Shown: one piece after another, positions 9,183 to 17,705 of the stretch
Numbering within the stretch: position 1 is the stretch's first letter
Layout: every line of letters starts with the position of its first letter
From: Mucilaginibacter yixingensis
GTDB taxonomy: Bacteria > Bacteroidota > Bacteroidia > Sphingobacteriales > Sphingobacteriaceae
Direction: 5' to 3'
DNA length: 64,000 nt
NCBI RefSeq assembly: GCF_041080815.1
Contig: NZ_CP160205.1
Coordinates: forward strand, 4,650,001-4,714,000
Translations under genes and position numbers: made by a program
The notes under the pieces: model-generated
The model's input: the letters and a program-made list of their open reading frames with translations, nothing else
The model's database searches: none
Told to the model about the DNA's origin: nothing

Positions 9183-10076
9183 TTACACGTAGCTCAGGGC
9201 GTAGTTCATAAAATTGCTGGTGAGGCCGAAATCTTCAGTTCCCTTACGACGGATAAAAAAGAAATCGCGGGTAATCTTCAGGCCTTCAATTGGCACTTCT
9301 ACTAAGTCACCCTCGGCTAGTTGGCGCACAATGGATGGCCGCGGCATAAAGCCCAGACACTTATCAGCCAATAAAAAGTTTTTCAATGCCTCGGTACCAC
9401 CCAAACGGATTTTCACTGAAAGATCTGACGGTTTAATATGGTGCGCCGATAGCGCCTTTAACAAGGCATTCAGGGTACCAGAGCCTCGCTCGCGCAGGGC
9501 CAACGGGGTTTTTAGCAATTGCTTCAGGGTAAGTGATTTGCCGGCCAGCTCGCTCTTAGCCGAGCATACCGGGATCACCTCATCGCTCATAAACGGCCGG
9601 TAAGATACGGTGGTGAGTTTATTATCAACCTCTATAATACCTATATCCACCTCGTGGTTGAGCAGGGCGTTCAGGATATATTCTGAGTTACGGTTAACCA
9701 GCTGCACATCTACATTGGCATACTCGTTCTGGAAACCTGAAAGTATTGATGGTAAAATATACAATGCAATTGTGGTACTGGCCCCCAAACGCAAATGACC
9801 GGCAGCGTTAGACAAGTTGCTGAGTACCGAGAGATCATACTCCACCTTGCGTTCAATCTCTGTGGCCTGCAGCAGGTATTCGTTCAGTTTTTTACCGGCC
9901 TCGGTTAACAGAATGGTATTTCCCTTTCGCTCAAAAAAAGCCACCTTGTACTGATCTTCCAGTCCTTTAATATGCTTACTAACGGCTGGCTGCGTAACAA
10001 ACAACACCTGGGCTGCCTTAGAGAAACTCAAGTTGGCGGCTACCTCCATAAAAACACGATGCGCAAAAGAGATCAT
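9183..10076 (-). CDS. LysR-family transcriptional regulator
   Basis: The 297-residue protein has the standard LysR N-terminal winged HTH (FMEVAANLSFSKAAQVLFVTQPAVSKHIKGLE, with the Q-P-A-V-S recognition core) followed by a two-lobed periplasmic-binding-like effector domain (LRLGASTTIALYILPSIL...). Family members usually regulate a divergently transcribed neighbour, but nothing is divergent here: the next gene upstream is on the same strand 238 bp away. Its target therefore cannot be read from the neighbourhood. The overall pattern is nearest to the CysB/CbbR-like group. Confidence 0.9.
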   Translation of the reverse strand: MISFAHRVFMEVAANLSFSKAAQVLFVTQPAVSKHIKGLEDQYKVAFFERKGNTILLTEAGKKLNEYLLQATEIERKVEYDLSVLSNLSNAAGHLRLGASTTIALYILPSILSGFQNEYANVDVQLVNRNSEYILNALLNHEVDIGIIEVDNKLTTVSYRPFMSDEVIPVCSAKSELAGKSLTLKQLLKTPLALRERGSGTLNALLKALSAHHIKPSDLSVKIRLGGTEALKNFLLADKCLGFMPRPSIVRQLAEGDLVEVPIEGLKITRDFFFIRRKGTEDFGLTSNFMNYALSYV

Positions 10077-10314
10077 AGGTATATCGGTCGAAAAAATGTT
10101 CTGGTCGGCTAAAATGTATTAACGTCCCCTTAACACTAATACGTAGGGTTTCCTTTAATAGTTGTGTAGAATGGCTATTTATTAACCAATACGCCATTCA
10201 ACACGTTCAAAAACGCGTAATCTTAAGCAAACAGGCCTAAGTGCCCCTGAACAGTAACAAAGAGTTTACAGTGCAACCACTGGATGCGGCTGCTTGTTTT
10301 AAGAAAATGAAATA

Positions 10315-10734
10315 CTACATGGGCGGGATGCCGTAGTTGCGCAGGTCTTTAGGCTTACTCTTTTTATCTTTTTTAGAGAACAGCCCCATCAGGTTGTGCC
10401 AAGCGCTGCTCACCGAAGCCTCGTTAATAAAGTGAGATGCTTTTTGCGAAACCAGGCCAACCAGCGTTTTGGTGAGGAAGTTTGATTTGCGGAAGAGGGT
10501 TTTGTTGAGCGCAAACGGCAATGCAATACGCGACAGGAGGCCCACAATATCCTGTCCCAATATTTTGCCCACCTGCATGCCATCGGCAGCCTTAGGGAAC
10601 AGCGTCATTAACGTAGAGAAGGTATGCCCCGGACTGCTAAAGCGCTTACCCAGCGCCTCGCCTTGTTCTTTCTGCGCAACGGTTAAGCGAGCTATTTCGG
10701 CCTGTAGATCCTGTATATTAGTAATGCTTGCCAT
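10315..10734 (-). CDS. Conserved hypothetical protein of the YtxH/holin-like cassette
   Basis: The 139-residue protein has a short N-terminal coiled-coil segment (about residues 5-28), a hydrophobic, amphipathic middle without a strong membrane helix, and a basic C-terminal tail (FSKKDKKSKPKD). I do not recognise a domain. It follows the holin-like gene by 11 bp and is the last gene of a three-gene set (YtxH-like, holin-like, this protein) found in similar order in other Bacteroidota. A role in envelope or stress physiology is inferred only from that context. Confidence 0.6.
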   Translation of the reverse strand: MASITNIQDLQAEIARLTVAQKEQGEALGKRFSSPGHTFSTLMTLFPKAADGMQVGKILGQDIVGLLSRIALPFALNKTLFRKSNFLTKTLVGLVSQKASHFINEASVSSAWHNLMGLFSKKDKKSKPKDLRNYGIPPM

Positions 10735-10745
10735 GTGCAGATAGA

Positions 10746-11102
10746 TTATTTAAAAAGCTTACGGATAAGAAAGTTAACAATAGGTTTCTCTACATTTTTC
10801 CTGAAGGCCACAATAATAAAGACAACCACCAGATAAAACAGCGCAACGGTGCCAAACCCCTTCCAGAAGGAGTCAAATACCTCGGCCATAAACAGCGCCA
10901 ACGCGATGCTTGCAAACAAGAAAACAATGCATACCACCAGCACAATCAGTATATCTGTAACAATGCCGGCCGTAATAGAAGTTCCCTGCTCAATGGCACG
11001 AAGCTTGGCCAGCTTAAAGTAAGTTTCCAGATACTCTTTAACCTGATCTAAAATGGGTCTGTGTTGTTGCTGCTCTTCTGTGGTAGTAGATTTTTCTTCC
11101 AT
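10746..11102 (-). CDS. Phage-holin-family (YqjE-like) small membrane protein
   Basis: This 118-residue protein has an N-terminal polar segment rich in E/Q, a helix (VKEYLETYFKLAKLRAIEQG), and two adjacent membrane segments (about residues 42-65 and 74-100), the layout of the PF07332 holin superfamily 6 / YqjE proteins. In bacterial chromosomes these are not lysis proteins but stress-induced membrane proteins encoded beside YtxH or ElaB-type proteins. Here it sits between the YtxH-like gene and a conserved hypothetical gene, with 11 bp to the latter. Confidence 0.75.
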   Translation of the reverse strand: MEEKSTTTEEQQQHRPILDQVKEYLETYFKLAKLRAIEQGTSITAGIVTDILIVLVVCIVFLFASIALALFMAEVFDSFWKGFGTVALFYLVVVFIIVAFRKNVEKPIVNFLIRKLFK

Positions 11103-11163
11103 AAGCGGGCTTTAGATAATGGTTTGCAAAGCCGGGCCTTGCAAACCATCACCGGTATTAAAT

Positions 11164-11430
11164 TCAGGCGTGCTCCAGATCGTCTTGATACTCTTCTTCA
11201 GCGCCTCTTACTTTAGTTTTAATGCTGTCAACCACACGTTCTTTCAAACCTACCAGGTTATCAATTTCAGCAGCTGCAGTTTCTTTGATAGAGTCGCCAA
11301 GGTTTTTTAATGATTCACTCAGCTTGTCTCTTGTGTCGGTACCTTTGTCTGGTGCAAACAATATGCCCAAGGCAGCGCCTGCTGCCAACCCGGCAAGCAT
11401 TGCTACAACTACTTTTGTGTTATCATTCAT
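11164..11430 (-). CDS. YtxH-domain protein
   Basis: Starting at the ATG at 11430 gives an 88-residue protein: a short N terminus (MNDNTKVVV), one glycine/alanine-rich membrane segment ending in the YtxH hallmark GILFAPDKGTDTRDKL, then a long charged amphipathic helix. Extending upstream to a non-ATG start at 11529 adds a region without family similarity, so I chose the internal ATG. YtxH proteins are general-stress membrane proteins of unknown mechanism. It heads the small cassette with the holin-like and hypothetical genes. Confidence 0.82.
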   Translation of the reverse strand: MNDNTKVVVAMLAGLAAGAALGILFAPDKGTDTRDKLSESLKNLGDSIKETAAAEIDNLVGLKERVVDSIKTKVRGAEEEYQDDLEHA

Positions 11431-11621
11431 AATAATATAAATTTTAAGTTGATGATTTTGTTTTTTACAAGTGGTGTTTTTTGTTAAAACAAGTAATAAC
11501 CACCTTTTTAACGTTTGGTCCAATAGCAAAGTATCGGTCCGTGCAATATATTATTAATGCCCATCCTCTGCAAGCAAGATGTTTTTTTTAACTGATTATC
11601 ATCAAATCGCCTGTCCTGTTA

Positions 11622-12671
11622 CTAATCCTGAATATCCGGACCTGTTTTGATGCGTTCCAATCGTTCTGCGGCCATGCGGTTAGTTTCATAAATTTCTACC
11701 AGCAGCAAAAAGTACGATAACAGTACAGGCCCGAATACCAAACCCAATATACCAAATAGCGGAATACCTATAAATACCCCGATAATGGAAATAATGGGAT
11801 GTGTATTTGCCACCCGCTTATTAATAACCATCCGCAGTACATTATCAACATTGCCAATAAACAGGATGCCATACATCAGCAGCCCTACACCCTTCCAGGT
11901 ATGATCATTAGCTATCAAAATAATGGCCGCCGGGATACACAGGGTTGGCGCCCCCACTACAGGCAAGAACGAAATAAACGTGCCCACCACGCCCCAAAAA
12001 ACCGGATCCGGGATGCCAAACAAAAAGAAGCCATTGGCCAGCAACAAGCCCTGAGTAATGGAGATGATGCCCTGCCCCAAAACATTAGAATAGGTAGCAT
12101 CGCGCAGCGCTTTGGCAAACTTCAGTGCATGTTGCTCCCGAAAGGGCGCATAACGCAACAGGCCCGCCTCAAACTCTCTGAATTGCACAAACATAAAATA
12201 GAGCAGAAAGTACATTACCAGCAGGGTAATAAATATGCTAATGGTACTGCTGATAACGGACGGGAACAGATCTGTAGCCAGGTTGCCCAGTTTGAGCATC
12301 AGCGTATCGGCAATATGCGCCTGCTTAAACTTAGAACCTGCCAGATGATCCAGCTTGCCCAGCCATTGATCTATCGGGAAGTTATCACGGTTAAGCCCCG
12401 AAATCTTGCCAATCATCATGATACACAGCGTGAGAAACGGAATCACCACAATGATGATGGAGGCAATGATCAACAGTATAGCCGTCATCGATTTATTCCA
12501 GCCCCTGCCCTCTACCAAACGGATATACAGCGGTCTGAAAATAGTATACAGCACAATAGCGCCCAGTATAGAACTAAACAGATCTGTAAGCGCATAAAAC
12601 AGCAAACAGCCCAGCAGTACAATGCTGATCAGGGTAATGTTGTTACGCTGTTTATAAGTAAAGATTGACAT
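11622..12671 (-). CDS. AI-2E-family transporter (PerM/YdiK-like permease)
   Basis: The 349-residue integral membrane protein has about eight hydrophobic segments with a central soluble portion (about residues 95-130), and shows the family's conserved C-terminal region (FLPVVGAPTLCIPAAI and GVFIGIPLFGILGLVFGPVL). Members were first linked to autoinducer-2 export (TqsA), but many act as ion antiporters, so the substrate is open. It stands alone, between the YtxH cassette and the sdh operon. Confidence 0.85.
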   Translation of the reverse strand: MSIFTYKQRNNITLISIVLLGCLLFYALTDLFSSILGAIVLYTIFRPLYIRLVEGRGWNKSMTAILLIIASIIIVVIPFLTLCIMMIGKISGLNRDNFPIDQWLGKLDHLAGSKFKQAHIADTLMLKLGNLATDLFPSVISSTISIFITLLVMYFLLYFMFVQFREFEAGLLRYAPFREQHALKFAKALRDATYSNVLGQGIISITQGLLLANGFFLFGIPDPVFWGVVGTFISFLPVVGAPTLCIPAAIILIANDHTWKGVGLLMYGILFIGNVDNVLRMVINKRVANTHPIISIIGVFIGIPLFGILGLVFGPVLLSYFLLLVEIYETNRMAAERLERIKTGPDIQD

Positions 12672-12779
12672 GAATTGTGACGCTCACGCTGTGCTATAAG
12701 AAAAACAAAGTTTAGGGAAAATGTTTGGGGGGATGATTAACATTTGCCCTTTCCCCTCATATCATTTCTTTATCTGGTT

Positions 12780-12889
12780 ACCACACCGTCATTGCGAGGA
12801 ACGAAGCAATCTCTGTACATGCAAATCGGCCATGCAATACGGACTGGCCTACGCAGAGATTGCTTCGTTCCTCGCAATGACGGTGTGGT
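12780..12889. repeat. Perfect 36-bp inverted repeat (GTCATTGCGAGGAACGAAGC family)
   Basis: The left arm at 12780-12815 is exactly complementary to the right arm at 12854-12889, with a 38-nt spacer. The arms carry the core GTCATTGCGAGGAACGAAGC. Variants of this core recur at 24181-24264 and 39752-39858. It lies in the gap between the ends of the sdh operon and the start of the AI-2E gene and codes for nothing credible. Confidence 0.95.
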
Positions 12890-12909
12890 GTGCAAATTGC
12901 TCCAAAACA

Positions 12910-12934
12910 AAAAAGCCGCATAAAGCGGCTTTTT
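12910..12934 (-). terminator. Intrinsic terminator of the sdhCAB operon
   Basis: AAAAAGCCGC pairs with GCGGCTTTTT around the loop ATAAA, giving a GC-rich stem followed by T-runs on the minus strand (GCGGCTTTTTTG). It lies 28 bp after the sdhB stop codon. Confidence 0.85.
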
Positions 12935-12961
12935 ATATTATCATCCAGAAAACGCTGGAAA

Positions 12962-13747
12962 TTAATCGCCGTGGTGAACTATTTCTTCTTCTCTGAACAG
13001 TTTGGCGCTCAGGAAGTCGTTGTTCATGCGTGAAATATTGGTCAGCGTGATTTCTTTTGGACACTCGGCCTCGCAGGCACCGGTGTTGGTACAGTTACCA
13101 AAACCTTCTTCGTCCATCTGGGCAACCATATCCTGTACGCGACGGTAACGCTCTGGCTGGCCTTGCGGCAACAAACCCAACTGAGTTACTTTAGCTGATA
13201 CAAACAGCATAGCTGATGCATTTTTACAAGCGGCAACGCAGGCACCGCAACCAATACAGGTAGCAGAGTTGAAAGCCTCATCAGCAATTACTTTAGGGAT
13301 TGGGATAGCGTTGGCATCTGGCACACCACCTGTGTTTACAGAGATGTAACCGCCCGCTTGCTGAATGCGGTCAAAAGCAGAGCGGTCTACCGCTAAGTCT
13401 TTCACTACCGGGAAGGCAGCAGCGCGCCATGGTTCAATAGTAATGGTTTCGCCATCTTTAAAGCTGCGCATGTGCAGCTGACAAGTGGTGATAGCTCTTT
13501 TTGGACCGTGCGGACGGCCGTTGATGTACAACGAGCACATACCGCAAATACCCTCGCGGCAGTCATGATCAAAGTGGATCGGGTCTTCACCTTTGTGGAT
13601 GAGGCTTTCGTTTACCACGTCGAGCATTTCCAGGAACGACATATCAGGCGAGATGTTCTCAGCCTTGTAGGTCACCATTTTACCTGATGATTTGGCATCT
13701 TTCTGGCGCCATACTTTAAGCGTCAGGTTCATATTTCCGTTACTCAT
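12962..13747 (-). CDS. sdhB: Succinate dehydrogenase iron-sulfur subunit
   Basis: This 261-residue protein carries the ligands for all three clusters. The 2Fe-2S motif is CREGICGMC...C, the first 4Fe-4S motif is CIGCGACVAAC, and the last set is CTNTGACEAECP. It passes electrons from the flavoprotein to the membrane cytochrome b and menaquinone. It is the final gene of sdhC-sdhA-sdhB. The 145-bp gap to sdhA is unusually long for this operon and contains repeated GGTTGATT units, described separately. Confidence 0.97.
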   Translation of the reverse strand: MSNGNMNLTLKVWRQKDAKSSGKMVTYKAENISPDMSFLEMLDVVNESLIHKGEDPIHFDHDCREGICGMCSLYINGRPHGPKRAITTCQLHMRSFKDGETITIEPWRAAAFPVVKDLAVDRSAFDRIQQAGGYISVNTGGVPDANAIPIPKVIADEAFNSATCIGCGACVAACKNASAMLFVSAKVTQLGLLPQGQPERYRRVQDMVAQMDEEGFGNCTNTGACEAECPKEITLTNISRMNNDFLSAKLFREEEIVHHGD

Positions 13748-13760
13748 GTTTTTTGAGTTT

Positions 13761-13895
13761 ATTGGGTTGATTAGGTTGATTAAGTGAGTGGTTCACACTC
13801 CTCTTAATCAACTACTCATTCTTCTTATTTTATTTTGCTGACCGGTTGATGAAATAAAAACTACTCACTTAATCAACACAATCAACCACTCACTA
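13761..13895. repeat. AGTGAGTGGTTGATT repeat units between sdhB and sdhA
   Basis: A copy in plus orientation (13761-13792) and a copy in minus orientation (13861-13895) of a unit built from GTTGATT and AGTGAGTGG lie between the two genes. The minus copy runs into the sdhA stop codon at 13893-13895. It matches the copy at 15842-15876 beyond the other end of sdhA at 32 of 35 positions when reverse-complemented. Confidence 0.8.
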
Positions 13896-15827
13896 TTTGT
13901 AGTTACGCTGAGCCAGGTGCACTGATTCAAATACCAGCGGCTCTTTGTGCAACTCTTCTTCTACGTTTTCGCCTTTAAATTCCCAGGCCGCAGCAAAAGC
14001 AAAGTTTTCATCGTCACGCAGTGCCTCACCTTCTGGTGTTTGCGACTCTACGCGGAAGTGACCGCCGCATGATTCTCTGCGCATTAATGCGTCGGTTACC
14101 ATCAGCTCGCCCAGTTCAATGAAGTCGGCAACGCGACCGGCACGCTCCAACGAAGCATTTACTTCTTCGTTTTCGCCCAGTACGATAGCGTTTTTCCAGA
14201 AATCAGCTTTCAGCTCCTGAATCAATTTTTTGGCTTTGGTCAAACCTTCTTCGCTACGTGCCATACCGCAGTATTCCCACATAATGTGGCCCAGCTCACG
14301 ATGGTATTCAACCACGGTTTTGTTACCGCGTAATGAAATCAGTTTGTTTACATGCGCAACAACCTCAGCTTTGGTTTTCTCAAACGCAGGGTGTTTTGCA
14401 TCAACAGCTTTTGGACCGATGGTTGCCAGGTAATCGCCCAGGGTGTAAGGGATTACAAAGTAACCGTCTGACAGACCCTGCATCAATGCTGATGCACCCA
14501 GGCGGTTAGCGCCGTGATCTGAGAAGTTACACTCGCCCAAAGCATACAGGCCCGGTACGCTGGTCATCAGGTTGTAGTCAACCCAAAGGCCACCCATGGT
14601 ATAGTGTACCGCAGGGTAAATACGCATTGGCTGTTTGTACGGGTTCTCATCGGTAATCTGGTAATACATGTCGAACAAGTTACCATATTTGGCACGTACC
14701 GTGTCTTCGCCTAAACGATTGATCGCGTCGGTAAAGTCAAGGAATACGGCCAGGCCTGATGAACCTACGCCACGGCCTTCGTCTGACATCTCTTTGGCGT
14801 TACGTGAAGCAACGTCACGCGGTACCAGGTTACCAAATGCAGGATATTTTCTTTCCAGGAAGTAATCGCGATCGTCTTCTTTTACGTCGGCCGCTTTAAT
14901 TTGTCCTGTTTGTAATTTCTTAGCAGTCTCTACTGTTTTAGGCGCCCAAACCCTGCCATCGTTACGTAACGACTCAGACATCAGCGTCAACTTAGACTGG
15001 TGATCGCCGGTTACCGGGATACAAGTTGGGTGGATCTGGGTGTAGCAAGGGTTACCAAAGAAAGCGCCACGTTTGTGAGCTCTCCACGCTGCGGTTACGT
15101 TAGAACCGATAGCATTGGTAGACAGGTAGAACACGTTGCTGTAACCACCGGTACACAGTAATACGGCATGACCGGCATGGGTATCAATCTCGCCGGTGAT
15201 CAGGTTACGGGTAACAATACCTTTGGCATGACCGTCAACCACAACCACGTCCAGCATTTCATGACGGGTGTACATCTTTACTTTACCGGCATGGATCTGA
15301 CGGTTCAGGGCAGAGTAAGCACCCAGCAGCAGCTGCTGTCCGGTTTGACCGCGGGCGTAAAACGTACGCGATACCTGGGCACCACCAAATGAGCGGTTAT
15401 CCAACAGACCGCCGTACTCGCGGGCAAAAGGAACACCCTGTGCCACGCACTGGTCAATAATATTTACCGAAACTTCGGCCAGACGGTGCACGTTGCCTTC
15501 GCGGGCGCGGTAGTCACCACCTTTAATGGTATCATAAAATAAGCGGTACACGCTGTCACCATCATTCTGATAGTTTTTTGCGGCGTTAATACCACCCTGT
15601 GCAGCAATTGAGTGCGCACGGCGCGGGCTATCCTGAAAACAGAATGCGGTTACATTGTAACCTAACTCGGCCAGCGTAGCCGCGGCAGATGCTCCGGCCA
15701 AACCTGTACCTACAACAATAACGTTGTATTTACGCTTGTTGGCAGGGTTAACCAGTTTCAGGTTAAATTTATACTTGCTCCATTTGTCGGCTATCGGGCC
15801 CTGGGGCACTTTACCATCTAAGATCAT
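13893..15827 (-). CDS. sdhA: Succinate dehydrogenase flavoprotein subunit
   Basis: The 644-residue protein has the dinucleotide-binding motif VVGTGLAGASAAATLAELGY (about residues 38-57) and the FAD-linking histidine H72 in HSIAAQGGINA. The substrate-site sequence is RMYP-like (MRIYPAVHYTMGGL). It oxidises succinate to fumarate, or may run in reverse, in complex with SdhB and SdhC. Length and features match the type B (Bacteroidota/epsilon-like) enzymes. It is flanked by inverted copies of a 35-bp repeat. Confidence 0.97.
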   Translation of the reverse strand: MILDGKVPQGPIADKWSKYKFNLKLVNPANKRKYNVIVVGTGLAGASAAATLAELGYNVTAFCFQDSPRRAHSIAAQGGINAAKNYQNDGDSVYRLFYDTIKGGDYRAREGNVHRLAEVSVNIIDQCVAQGVPFAREYGGLLDNRSFGGAQVSRTFYARGQTGQQLLLGAYSALNRQIHAGKVKMYTRHEMLDVVVVDGHAKGIVTRNLITGEIDTHAGHAVLLCTGGYSNVFYLSTNAIGSNVTAAWRAHKRGAFFGNPCYTQIHPTCIPVTGDHQSKLTLMSESLRNDGRVWAPKTVETAKKLQTGQIKAADVKEDDRDYFLERKYPAFGNLVPRDVASRNAKEMSDEGRGVGSSGLAVFLDFTDAINRLGEDTVRAKYGNLFDMYYQITDENPYKQPMRIYPAVHYTMGGLWVDYNLMTSVPGLYALGECNFSDHGANRLGASALMQGLSDGYFVIPYTLGDYLATIGPKAVDAKHPAFEKTKAEVVAHVNKLISLRGNKTVVEYHRELGHIMWEYCGMARSEEGLTKAKKLIQELKADFWKNAIVLGENEEVNASLERAGRVADFIELGELMVTDALMRRESCGGHFRVESQTPEGEALRDDENFAFAAAWEFKGENVEEELHKEPLVFESVHLAQRNYK

Positions 15828-15841
15828 GTCTTTTGTCTTTA

Positions 15842-15876
15842 TAGTGAGTGGTTGATTGGGTTGATTTAGTGAGTGG
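15842..15876. repeat. Inverted partner of the 13861-13895 repeat, upstream of sdhA
   Basis: The unit contains AGTGAGTGGTTGATT followed by GGGTTGATTTAGTGAGTGG. Together with the copy at the sdhA 3' end it forms an inverted pair that exactly brackets the gene. Weaker matches in minus orientation continue to about 15930. Confidence 0.8.
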
Positions 15877-15940
15877 TTCCAAACCCTCTCAACAATTCAA
15901 CTTAGTCAACTTAATCTAACTCAATCAACTAATTACCAAA

Positions 15941-16720
15941 CTATTTATTCATTAAAAAATACACTATCGGCATCAGCGCAAATCCCAATGGGATAATTAC
16001 GGCAAACAGCCAGGTGCCAATAAATTCAACTATCGGCGTGTATTTGCGGTGCACCCAACCCAAACTGCGGAAAGCACTCTGGAAACCGTGCAGTAAGTGA
16101 AAAGCCAATGATACCATGGCAATTACATAAACCAGCACCAGAATAGGGTTATGGAAAGTTTCTGCCACTTTAGCACGCAGGTCTTTTACCCGAACAATCT
16201 CATAATTGCCCTCGGTAGTTGCAGAGTGCTCAAAAGCAGGATCCTGTGGCTGGAAATCAGTAACGGTACGCTGATTGCTCAGCACATCGGTACGGTATTC
16301 TTTATAGCCTACGTTGTGGGTGTACTTGTACTTGTACCAGAAATCGCCCATGTGGACAACAATGAATAACAACAGAATTGAACCCAACAGGCCCATGTTT
16401 TGTGAGCTCCATGATGTTGGCGACTTGGTAGTGGCCGCATACTTAACCGGGCGGGCCTTGCGGTTTCTGACAGTCAGAACTAACGCATACAATGCGTGGA
16501 TTACAATACATGCATATAAAACGTATGCAATTACTTCAATCGGCGGAAAGTGCGTCAGGAAGTTGGCATACACGTTAAACGCATATCCATCGTTGTCTGA
16601 AAACAACTGAAGGTTACCTGCTAAGTGTACAATCAGGAAGGTACACAGAAACAAGCCCGTTAATGCCATGATGAGCTTTTTGCCCAGCGATGAGTTAAAG
16701 GTTTGTTTAATTTGGCTCAT
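15941..16720 (-). CDS. sdhC: Succinate dehydrogenase cytochrome b subunit (type B)
   Basis: The 259-residue membrane protein has five hydrophobic segments and conserved histidines in membrane contexts (FLIVHLAGNLQLF, ACIVIHALYALVL, LLFIVVHMGDFW, FHLLHGFQSAFRS), which ligate two hemes b. A single large anchor is the hallmark of type B succinate:quinone reductases. It anchors SdhA/B and reduces or oxidises menaquinone. It is first in the operon and has a TAnnTTTG promoter element 22 bp upstream. Confidence 0.93.
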   Translation of the reverse strand: MSQIKQTFNSSLGKKLIMALTGLFLCTFLIVHLAGNLQLFSDNDGYAFNVYANFLTHFPPIEVIAYVLYACIVIHALYALVLTVRNRKARPVKYAATTKSPTSWSSQNMGLLGSILLLFIVVHMGDFWYKYKYTHNVGYKEYRTDVLSNQRTVTDFQPQDPAFEHSATTEGNYEIVRVKDLRAKVAETFHNPILVLVYVIAMVSLAFHLLHGFQSAFRSLGWVHRKYTPIVEFIGTWLFAVIIPLGFALMPIVYFLMNK

Positions 16721-17114
16721 GAATAGTATGATTTATTTCGCGCAAAAATATTTATTATATGATGAATATAGAAACGGTTTATGGTTATTATTGGATTATT
16801 AGCTATTTAGAAACATTCTAAAAAGATTACGCGTTTTTGACAATGAAACCAAATCATGAGTTTATGTTTTGCCCGAAAAACAGGGGCTTAGTGTTTCGAG
16901 ATCGGGGAAAAATGAGGCACAAAAGAAGAAACAACCTTTCTTACAAGGAAAAAATAGGCACAAAAGCCCAATTTATTGATCGCTGTTTTTAACGATTGTG
17001 AGGAACTTGAGATGTTTCCCCCGCAAATTAGCAACGCACAAGAGTACAAAAATTTGCAAACTGGCCCGGTTAAGCGCCTTCGCCACCTAATAATAGACAA
17101 TCAAGCCTGAATAC
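16721..17114. other. Intergenic stretch holding the sdh promoter
   Basis: Apart from the TATTTTTG element at 16743-16750, this 394-bp AT-rich stretch shows no repeat, hairpin or credible gene. A 70-codon minus-strand frame here looks like chance coding: it has no family features and an odd composition. Confidence 0.55.
16743..16750 (-). promoter_or_regulatory. Candidate -7 element for sdhCAB (TATTTTTG)
   Basis: Read on the minus strand this is TATTTTTG, matching the Bacteroidota TAnnTTTG consensus, and it ends 22 bp before the sdhC ATG. No clear TTTG -33 box is present. The predicted leader is under 20 nt. Confidence 0.5.
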
Positions 17115-17648
17115 CTACCGGGCGTTGGGCTGGTGATATTGAGGCAAAAACTCATTGATATAAGCTACCAGATCTTTAGCATCTCGCCTCCCGCCCTTAA
17201 TAACTTTCAAGGACCTGGTAATGTATGCAAAGAAAGATGCCGTCTGCTTATACGTAATATAATGACTTATGCCGTTGATCACAATAGCATAACCGGTCAA
17301 CTTAGGATCTGGCTTTTTAATAGTATTATAAGGATAACTATCAACCGCCTGCTTCAATTTATTAAAAGCCAGTTGGCTTAGGGTAAACATTGTGTAGAAG
17401 TGATATTCAATCAACCATCTATCTTCTTCATTTAAACGCATAGATTTCTGCCCGTTTATTAAAGCAGAATCACCGCTGATATTCAGCCGTAACTTTTTAA
17501 CGCTGACATATATAATATTTATGGGCTTCTCTTCTACTCCCAGGTGCTTTATCTCTATAAATTCAGGAACATCTTTCACCTTGTTTTGCTGTGCATAACC
17601 GCAACAACATCCTGCAACAAGAAGAATAATCACCAAGATAAATCTCAT
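17115..17648 (-). CDS. Secreted protein of unknown function
   Basis: The 177-residue protein begins with a signal peptide (MRFILVIILLVAGCCCGYAQQ) that contains cysteines near its end, so it could be secreted or, less likely, lipidated. The mature part is a mix of strands and helices with no motif I recognise. The gene is single, 57 bp downstream of the S41 protease gene on the same strand, and may share its transcript. Confidence 0.6.
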   Translation of the reverse strand: MRFILVIILLVAGCCCGYAQQNKVKDVPEFIEIKHLGVEEKPINIIYVSVKKLRLNISGDSALINGQKSMRLNEEDRWLIEYHFYTMFTLSQLAFNKLKQAVDSYPYNTIKKPDPKLTGYAIVINGISHYITYKQTASFFAYITRSLKVIKGGRRDAKDLVAYINEFLPQYHQPNAR

Positions 17649-17705
17649 ACCACAGAAAAGATTTAAGAACTAAGCCGATTATATAAGCGTTCCGCCAGGC
17701 CAATA

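Noticed and set aside
10746..11102. Holin-like gene taken as evidence of a prophage
   Set aside because: No phage structural, integrase or lysin genes are nearby, and the YtxH neighbour marks it as a chromosomal stress cassette.
11799..12668. Long plus-strand open frame of 289 codons opposite the AI-2E permease gene
   Set aside because: It is antisense to a clear membrane-transporter gene and its translation is H/Q/N-rich without any recognised domain.
12721..12996. 91-codon plus-strand frame
   Set aside because: It is made from the perfect inverted repeat and the sdh terminator.
16888..17100. 70-codon minus-strand frame in the gap upstream of sdhC
   Set aside because: No family match, unusual composition and no promoter or coupling to a neighbour.
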